Shown here in pieces: positions 51,324 through 60,800 of a stretch of DNA of 64,000 nt. Source of the stretch: Brugia malayi. Its lineage: Eukaryota > Nematoda > Chromadorea > Rhabditida > Onchocercidae. Below the pieces are notes generated by a model. It made no database searches. It worked only from the letters and a program-made list of their open reading frames with translations, and was not told the DNA's origin. The translations under genes and the position numbers were made by a program. The stretch is from assembly GCF_000002995.4 (NCBI RefSeq), contig NW_025062476.1:7624501-7688500 (forward strand). Reading direction: 5' to 3'. Every line of letters begins with the position of its first letter. The first letter of the stretch is position 1.

Positions 51324-54300
51324 ATGAATAATAATTGATCACTTCTTTTTAATACTATAAAACGATGATTGTTGAAAATGGAAATAAGTCTTTCGTAGAA
51401 ATGTTTGAGTGACTTTTAATAGGAGGAATTGCTGCCTAGAAGTTTTTAGATATAAAAACTTTGTTCGCATTATCATCATTTTCGAATAGGAATTCGATTT
51501 AATTTTTACCTCTGGTTTGTTTGTGGTCACAAGAATTACTGGAATAGTATTACATTTAGATGATTATTTTTATATTCGTTAGACGAGCAAAACTGTTTTT
51601 CCTTGTAATGAAAAAAATAATGATGATTGATGAAAATATGTGATTGATGGCCGGTTTAACACTTCTTATACTCTCTTCTTTTTCCTTGAAAGAATAGTTT
51701 TATGGATAAGAATTTGTTTGGAAATTATTTCTTATGATCAGGCGTTTATCCGGCCATCTATCAAAAATTAGATAGTGATTTAGTGGTAACTCATTTTTTT
51801 TCTTACCTGTGGTATTATCTTGGATCACTTTTTCTCAGGGTTTAGACGCTCTTCTTGAAACGGTCGATTTTTTTCTTTAGCAAATCATATGTTTTGTATG
51901 CAGTATCTTGTTTTTTTTTTTCATTGGTTTCATATGGATACATTTGTAGAGTTGTTGTAGTATATATATATTCATATGGGGTAAGCATTTCTGCGTCTTA
52001 TTGAACTTTCTCCCACATACTTGTCATTTGTTAATGATGGAGTAATTTTCTGAAATTATAGGATATATATAATTATCTTAGCGAAGCATTCATTCGGCTT
52101 TTTGCTTAGATTTTGCCCGAGAGATTTGACCGTAAAGCGCTTCCAATTGTGATTTGGTTTCTGTTCATTTCTTTTGCAGTTCAACTTTAATCTTTGTTTG
52201 TTACTTGGTGTAAGTGCTCACAAAGCACTCAGTTTCTAAATACATTCGGTTTATGACTAACAACTTGTTTTGTGGCTTTCAAATTTTACTATAACAAGAC
52301 CGAAGTTTTTGTCCTTTCTTGTAATACTGACGTTAAAATGTGATACTGCAATGAGAGTGTTCCGAATGGCACAATATGGGATGATCTTGGAATGCGTTAA
52401 CTGCGAGAGTCGATATGTGTAGGAAAAGAGAAAATCTCTTTTCTGCTGGCATTGGTCAGATTACATGGAACTGGTGGATGATAACTTTAAAGATCGATCA
52501 CATGTCCCTGACATGAAGTTTGAACAAACTGGAAATGACTGTTTTCGTCATAACTATTTCCACTTGATGTTTTTTTTTTTTTCCGGTGACGTGTGAATAA
52601 TCACTGAAACAATAAAGATAATCTCAGACATTTCTTTTACCAGCCATCAAAGCATACTTCAGCCTAATCGCTTTTCCATTAGTTGTGGAACACTCTCATT
52701 ATCAAATATACTATACATTGGATGGTAATTAATGAATGCTCTTCACCTTCAAAAAAATAAAAGAGATAGTTTAGCTGCCATATTTTTATGTAAATTTTAC
52801 GTAAAACTTAAAATATTTGAAAAAATAAACGAATCTTGCAGTATAGGAATTTCTGAATGAGTTGTAATTTTTACCTAAAGCAAATTGCATTTAACTTATA
52901 AAATATCACAAATACTGAAAAAAAAAAAAACAAATTGCTAATAAGTTTCTTATTGATTATTGAATACCAATAAGAAAGAGTGGGTGATGAGTGGTAGATC
53001 ATCTTCAGAAAATAAGAAACGAAGTGTGTAAAGGATAAATGCAGAATACAAAATAAGTTCAAAAGTTTCTTAGTTCATTTTGAAAATATCATCTCCGACA
53101 ATTTAACAAGCGAACAGCTTGCCTTTTCAGCAACACTTGAAACTAGCACAGACAATGACAATAAAGCATCTAAAACTTGCTTTCCGACCGATTTCATAAA
53201 TTTCAGCCAGATGAATGTTTCAAAAATACTCGGGAAGAAAAACGCTATAAAATTGTGCACGTAAGAGCGGAGGTGAAAATGATCTATATTCGGGTCAAGG
53301 GGAAGGAAAGGAAAGAGAGGTTATTAATTCCGGAGATAAGCAGTTCAGCTGAATCCGAAGTCTATTCTACTACTGTCTTGTGTACTTTTTTTGCTGCTTG
53401 ATTCGAAACCAATAAATTAATAACAATTAATAATGTCTTCTCTCTTATAACTGTTAATGCTATCTTTTCAAATTCTGTAAGTCTAGAAGAGACTATAAAC
53501 ATTTGAGATTACTTCTTATTCTCATAGAACCGTCATGCTAGAGAAAAAGCTAGCACTGCTAAGTCTTCTAGTTTGTCAACACTTCCAGCTAACATTAAAT
53601 AACTTGGCTCACCAACGCAAATATGTCGTACAGTCCAAAAGTCCACTTCCACCAAATTATATGCACTGAAGCAACACAATTTACTACACTTTTTCATGTC
53701 GATAATGCGTCACAATGTTTTCATTAGAACTCGATCAGAGAAGCATAAAGTGACGGTGGGTAAAGGTATTCGACGTCTATCTTTTTGGTTTAATGTCTCT
53801 TAAATGGTTGTGGGTGCTGGGTTTATTAAAGATGGTCGGTGTATTTGTATTTGAACTTAGAGTTTAACTCTTATTTGAGCTTAGATCTCTTAGTTTGTTA
53901 ATGAATTTAGATTTGTCGTTCTGTTTGTTCTTTCTTAAAGAAAGATCGTTGAAAACCATAAATTGGCTTAGTCAGTCCTGGAATTCGGTTAGAATCCTAT
54001 ATTTAAGGTCCTACCCAAATGTGGAAACCTTTCAACATGGAAATTGCTTTTCCTTTTCCTCATTTTTCAATTTGTTCATTTCATTATCTTATTTTCTTTT
54101 TGGAACTGTTTTATTTGAATACAATCTATTCGTAATGGAAACGAAATTAATTTATTAGGTTGATGTATATATACTATATGATTGATGCTGTAGATCCATT
54201 ATTTATTTCATGTGTCCTTCGAGTAGTAATTTGAAACAGTGAAGAGTGAAAAACCTGCCAACGGGAAGTGAAGGATTTTTACTAAGTGACTTCAATATCT

Positions 54301-54698
54301 CCGCCCAACTACAGTGAGGATAGAGTTGATCTATGTTTAGGTGCAGTTTTATACTTTACCTGTGTTCAACACTTATATACTTATGCAAGTTTTTTTTTGC
54401 AGTTATACTGATTTACCTGAGTAGCGTAAGCCTGAGAGCCTCTGTGTCTTAACTAGCCTGGAGTAGAGCTTGTGTTAGAAGCATCTGTGACTTGAATGGT
54501 CCTGCGTAGCCTAATATAAAGTACGATTCTTATGAAACGAAGCAGTGATTTAACACCGTGAATTTGTTGACCATTTGATTCATCTAATGAAGATTAAAGC
54601 CAACAGCTTAATTTATCGACGAGGAAAAAGTGACGCTAATGACCACTATTATGTAACTGTGTCTTACTTCTTTTACTGTCGAATGATATTCTTTTCAG
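51324..54698. other. EGL-27 3'UTR and intergenic region
   Basis: 3.4 kb of AT-rich DNA between the EGL-27 stop and the NUP205 start. No gene is supported. An 18-codon phase-0 segment with good splice signals at both ends (53207-53260) is probably fortuitous. Confidence 0.65.
52611..52616 (+). terminator. Candidate polyadenylation signal
   Basis: AATAAA in the context gaaacaataaagata. It is the first canonical hexamer I see after the EGL-27 stop, about 1.3 kb downstream. A variant signal nearer the stop (AATGAA at 51608) is equally possible. Confidence 0.25.
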
Positions 54699-54707
54699 AA
54701 ATAAGGA
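54689..54707 (+). promoter_or_regulatory. Probable spliced-leader acceptor of NUP205
   Basis: The acceptor ttcttttcag ends at 54698, 9 nt before the ATG at 54708, in a nematode-style arrangement. A conventional acceptor after an upstream non-coding exon would look the same. Confidence 0.5.
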
Positions 54708-54857
54708 ATGTGGGTGAAGGCTCGGAACACTTTCAGGGTAATCGATGATTATATAAATAGCTGTTACAATGAACAGAGCAGTAGTACTTCACTGGAACAA
54801 CTGATAGCTGTACTAAACAAAGCCCAGCCATTACTCGTCAATATACTTCGGAATCCA
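54708..54857 (+). CDS. NUP205 exon 1
   Basis: MWVKARNTFRVIDDY and LEQLIAVLNKAQPLLVNILR match the N-terminal helices of NUP205 (IWHKVGNAL and the LFKNP element). Donor CCA|GTTGGT, phase 0. Confidence 0.85.
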
Positions 54858-57800
54858 GTTGGTCTTTTTAAGTTTCAGTTGAAAATTCCACAGTATTGTT
54901 TACATAGCGTAGAAGATTGTTCCTACTTTCTTTTAGAGTAAAAATTCACTGCATCGTTCGGTGCTGAACAAGAGTGGTGAAGTACTGGAATTAGACAGTG
55001 GAGAAGTCGTGAAAGTGGATGATGGACTACGGAACGAAGCAATAATTATATCAGATTTGTTTAATTGTGATGAATTTGATGCTCTTGAACTAGTAATAAC
55101 TGGTAATATTTCTTGTTTTTGTCTAACTCCCTAATGTTATGGTGATTTACTTAATAATTCTTAACTGGAACTTTTGAAAGGTATTTAAAGACTAGACGTT
55201 CAAACTGCTGCATCATTTCGATCACACATACTGCTGATCAGCCTATCATACGTTATATTAACCGTCATACTGACTTATCAACATGTATTAGTAAGTAGTA
55301 ATAGAAGACGAAAAAGCGAATTGAAATTTGATAAATTTCGAAATTTATTGTGGAATAATTGAACATATGTTTGCATTATGGTGCTGTCAAATTCGGAGAT
55401 GTTTTTTTTTTTTTTTTTTCTGTTGTCTGAATTTTCATGTTTTACATAAAGTATGATGTGGTTGGTTGTTTATGTTCTGCAGGTGAGGTACAAATACGGC
55501 ATTTTCCGTTCTTAACGAGAGGACTTTGTGCTGTTGTTTGCTACTATGATTCACATCGTTTTATCAGTGCAGCTGTCAAAGTAAGTGAATGCTTTCAAAA
55601 TTTTATTCTTTTCATGTTATGCTTTGCTTGGTTGTACTTAACGTTTAAATCTGAAAAGACATTATTTATTGCTTGTAATCTGAGATACCAAATTTGTCTG
55701 TAATACTCAGTGGATCTTTTATTATTTACCATCCATATTGTTGTACTGAATGATTTGCATATTACAGGCTCTGGCAGAATTCAAAGTTGACGAAAAGTTA
55801 CCGAAATCACGCGAGCTTTTTGAATATCTTAATCAGTTGCTTAGTGATACTGCCTTTATTAGACGTCTTATTGGTACAGATTGTTTCCTATCGTTTGGAC
55901 ATTTTAACAAATTTTTAATCATACAATATATTCATGCTCATAACCAATTAACTGGCTGAGTTTTCACCTATTTTTATAACTTGGTGGTTTTAATAATGAT
56001 ACTTTTAGAAGTCTTGCAAACCGTAAATGTGCAATCTGAATTACAAAGTTTACATCATCCAAATGTAAATGGATTAGGTGGCCCTAAACATCAGGAAATT
56101 GTAGGTTTATTTCAAGTTTAATTCAGTATAGATATTAATTTTATTGTAATGTAATTTAAATCCATTCTTTATTAATCGTTATTAATGCTTTTTTTTTGGC
56201 GATGGCAGACATTTTTGCAGTTGCGAGAATTAATTGAAGACACGTTAGAAAACTGTGCACAAACACTCCATCTTATATGCTCATCCTGGCAATTGGAATC
56301 AGCACCACCCTTTTTAAAGGATTTATTTGCACCGCTGAAAGAACTGCAGCCGAATATAGCTTTCAAAAATACCCATTTATCACTGTGGACCGCTACTTTA
56401 ATACTGATATCTCCACACAATCTTCAAAACAGTAATTTTTCATAATTTTATTTTTTCTTCTGTTCTACGTTTTTATCCAAATATTTTTTATGGCATTACG
56501 CCCTTTTCTTGTAATTATTTCACAGTTCAAATACTTAAAATAAATGAAACGATTCTCAGTGCGATGTGCTCGAGATTTGTTGATGGGATTTCACAAAGAA
56601 GTATTTTTGGAGGACTGGCAAGATTCTTGTCTGCAGGCTTCTCTACAGTTTGCAATCGTGGTTTCATACAACTGGCTTAGTGTTCATCAGCTCGTTCAAG
56701 AAGGTTTAGTGCGGTCCACTTTCCATTCATTTATGTATTTCATATGATTGTTTGGCAATTCTTATTGATTCCTCCTCACTTTCGATTCAATTGTTTAAAT
56801 ATCTATTTTCATTATTATTTTTTTGATAGTTCTGGGTGGCTTTTCTATCAAAGAAGATGATTTGCTTGAAAAGGCAGTCGATGGATTAGCCTTCCAGTTC
56901 ATACGGAAATGTGTTATTTCAATGCCAAAATTTAGAAAAAGTTTCATAGCTTTTGCTACGGTTGACACCTTGATCAAAAATTTTATTGCTCATCTCAGTA
57001 ATCAGGTTAATATTTTATTAGCTTTTTAATTTTCTTTCCTCATAGTTTTACTTTTAAATTGCATTTTAAATTTCACGAAACAATCCATTGATTATTTTCA
57101 CGAAATTATTCCCAACTGGTAAGCAGAGAAGTCATGTACACATTGAAGTATTTTGCATAATGTCGTTAATATGGACTATTTTAGGTCATTCTGTTACAAC
57201 ATTCCGGCGAAATAGAATTACAGTACGTGGAAGAAATGTTGGAACGTGGTCAGCTTCACAGGCCTCGGCTTCATTTTGAAAATTTTATTCGTTGTATTGC
57301 TGATTTGTATGATGGTGATTCGAAATATTTGGAGCAGTTGTCTGCACAATTTTGCTCTAGTGAGAGTGTGAGTTTCTGGCGCATTTGATCATATTTGATG
57401 AAATGTTGTAAATCACTTTTGTTGCTTTGAACTTTCCTATCTATAGTTTGTCTAGTATGATGGCCAGATTATTTATCAACATCATTGGTTATGCTTTTTC
57501 AATATATTTTACACAATGTCACTATTCTTGCACTCATAAAGCATTACGAAGCAGAAATTAAAAGATTCTCAAATTTGACAGAGCATTTCAAAAGATTCAC
57601 TTTTACATTAACTTTGTCTTATTTCTCAGGAAGAATTGGTGAAGTTTTTGAGAAACTGTCGGCAACTTATTTCACCGGTACTCCAGGTCGCTTTTCTCGA
57701 TATGTTAAAAAACATCTGCAAATGTCGAGAATCGGCATGCTTCATATTTGGACTGCTTTCTCCATGTCATACAAAATCCGGTACAACAGTTTCGAAATGT

Positions 57801-60800
57801 TAAGATTTTCTTATCTTTAATCAGAAATTTTTAGTTTTCATAAAACAGATTTGGTTAATTTATTTTTGTTGTAGTTCAAAGTACGTTGTCTTGGGATCAT
57901 TTCTGGACAGCAATGCATGACTATCTTGGACTTTTCAAACGAAAAAAAAGTCAAACATCGAGTATAATGCATGCAACACACCCGGGGCAACATGATACTT
58001 TCCAGCAGATCCCACAATCCGAGTTAGCCGGCCTTGTGGCATGGGTTCAGCTTGTAGAAATTGTTGCTAAAAATGTAAGGCTTCATGAATTTCGAAAGTT
58101 TTCTTTAACTTTATTTGGTTTCTGATTCGTAAATGTAACTCTTCATTTTAATCTACTTTAAGTTTTTCAGATAAAAATTGTTTTTCCTTATTTGCTTGAT
58201 CTGGATTTTGGAAAATTTTTCCTGTGGTGTTTCATTTAGGACCAGATTTCTCGTCGCCATTTCGCAGATAACAGTTCATGGTCATGCATAGAAACAGCAA
58301 TAAGTTTGGTAGCTTCTGCCATTCCCCTCGTTTTGAAGGGAGCGCTGTTCCGTTGTTTAGCGTCACTTGCAATGGACGAACATGGGGCTGTGAAGATTTG
58401 GACAACATTGATATCACTCTCTGTTTTGACTAAAACAAGTTCTGGAAAACTTGTTGGTATACAAGTATATTTTTTAAAAACTTATTCATTAAATAGCTGC
58501 TCAAGACTCCTAATTTGCAGACACTGTTTTGAATAATTGTGTACTTACTGTTATTAATATATTAATATTTGAAATCTGGTCGTTATACTGTTGAAGGATG
58601 AATTAGAAACACGGGAATGTACTTTCAAATGCTACGACTCATCTATTGGCTTCTTACATCTTATGAAAACTCTGTTTCTGCATATTAAAAATATCGATAA
58701 GAGATATTTATTGCAATATCTTCAGTTCATCATCAAATCCATTATTTGCCAGTTTGCGGATCGCTCATATGAAAACGTATCACAAATGGTCTTTTTTTTT
58801 TGATTATTTATTCGCACTATTCTTTCTGTAATATTCTGTCGAATTTTCCTACTGTTTTTATAACTAGTTTCATAAAGATATAATCATGGCTTTTATTTTA
58901 ATTCTATTATAACACGACCTGAATTATTTTGGTTAATCCATTCATCTTAATTTTCATTTTCAGTGGCATTTATGCTCTGCAGCATGCGACGCTTTGTATA
59001 ATTTTCTTCACCATTATGCTATTACAGCAGAAGCAATTCTGGATGCAGATCCGCAAATTATTGTCCTTACACAAATTTTAAATGATTCTCCTGTATTTCG
59101 ATCGGTAAGATGGTTTTTTTTTCTTACAATTACCACTGAAAATTTAACTGTCAATTACTGCGGTAAGTTATATTCTACTGGTAATCATGTATATTCCTTC
59201 TCTTTACTTGTTAGAACTGTAATGGACAATGTACATAAACTACTAAATTTTTAAAAATTTTTTTTTTTATTTTTTAAACTGTCATTTTTAAAAACATAAC
59301 ATTAATTGATCAAACTGTAGTGATTTCGTCAGCATTTCCACTTGATAATGTTTCTGTTGTTGAAATTATGTTAAGCTCATAACAGCTGAAGAATTCAGTT
59401 GAGTGCAGTATTATGTGATGGAGCGGAACGTTTGCATGATTTCTCCCCTCGCTCAATAGACCGCGAAGCGGCTGTCTTATCAGTACTGCGTTTGTTGGAT
59501 GTCAGCGTGTCATTACATGCACCTTTAATAGATGCAGTTCGTGCGACTAATTCCAGTATAATAATTGCATCATTGGATTCACTTTTCTTATCATCAGTAG
59601 AAAGTAACGGGGTAACAACGTATATAACAGTTATCGCCTCATATTTGACACAGGTACTGCCTTATGACGTATTACCTTTTTACGCCTTGCATTTTTTCAG
59701 TTTCTAGAATCTACTGGGATCGCATAATATTTATGTGTTTGTATTTATTTCATTTATGTGCTGGTATTTTTTTTTATCTTTTCCTTGAGGTGCGAAGTAA
59801 AATTTTCTCAGAAGTTCCATTTATGGATGCTAAATGCAAAGTATAAAGTAGACAGTGCTTTAGTAGTATAAAAAGAACATGTGTTTCTACTTTTATTAAT
59901 CTGAAATTATTTCACGTCACTGTTTATCTCTTTACTTGGCCAATTTCAGTCGGAGCTCATCCCAAAACATATATATTACGTAGTGTCAATTTTGCGGGAA
60001 CTTTGCTGTTGTCAACCTTCCATACAAAGTCGTATTGTACAAGCGCTTTTGCCGCTTTCTTTAGAATTAATTGAAAGTTTTGCGCGATTGACTTCCGTGA
60101 AAATGGCGGCGATTGAAGTCTCGGCTCTTGATTCACCTGTTTATCATGGTTTGATTCCATAGCTTGCAATTTGAAATCTACTTTTCACTTTGAAATATGA
60201 AAAAGCTGCTGTAATTTCTGTTTTATTGGACTATTAAAAAATTTCATGTATTTAGTTTATATATACAATGAAAAATTTTAGGAATTGACGAGTTGCCAGT
60301 GGCGAGAGTACGTGGTGAAACAGCACGCTTATTCATTGAAATGTGTTCGTCTAGTATTGAGAATGATCCAGGCACCACTAATTTAGTCTATCTTTTCTGT
60401 GGTCTCAGAATGCCAGATTTGGTAAATTCCGTCATTGAGTCCACAGGCGAGTTGTGGTTTCATAAATATGTTCACAAGTACTATCTGCATGATCTTGATC
60501 TGAAAGACACAAATTCAGTAGAAAATTTTTTTTTGTTTTATATATTTATTTTTTTGAAAAATATTCTATATATTTATTTACACGAGAAATCTCGAAGTGC
60601 AGAATAATGCGTAATTTTTTCAAAGCATAAGCTTCTGTTTGCAATGGCATTTAAGTGCTGAAGAAGGGAATGAGCTTATTTTTCAATTGAGAGGAAATCA
60701 ACTAGAAAAGAAAATTCCAACTTGAAATTTTGACGAAATTTCAGTCGTTCAAACAATATTAATTTTCAAAAGAAATTTGAGAAGTGATGCATAATGCAAA

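Noticed and set aside
60447..60607. Read-through of NUP205 exon 17 as a longer exon
   Set aside because: It becomes Phe/Leu/Ile-rich low-complexity sequence, stops at 60607, and breaks the family length; the GC donor explains it better.
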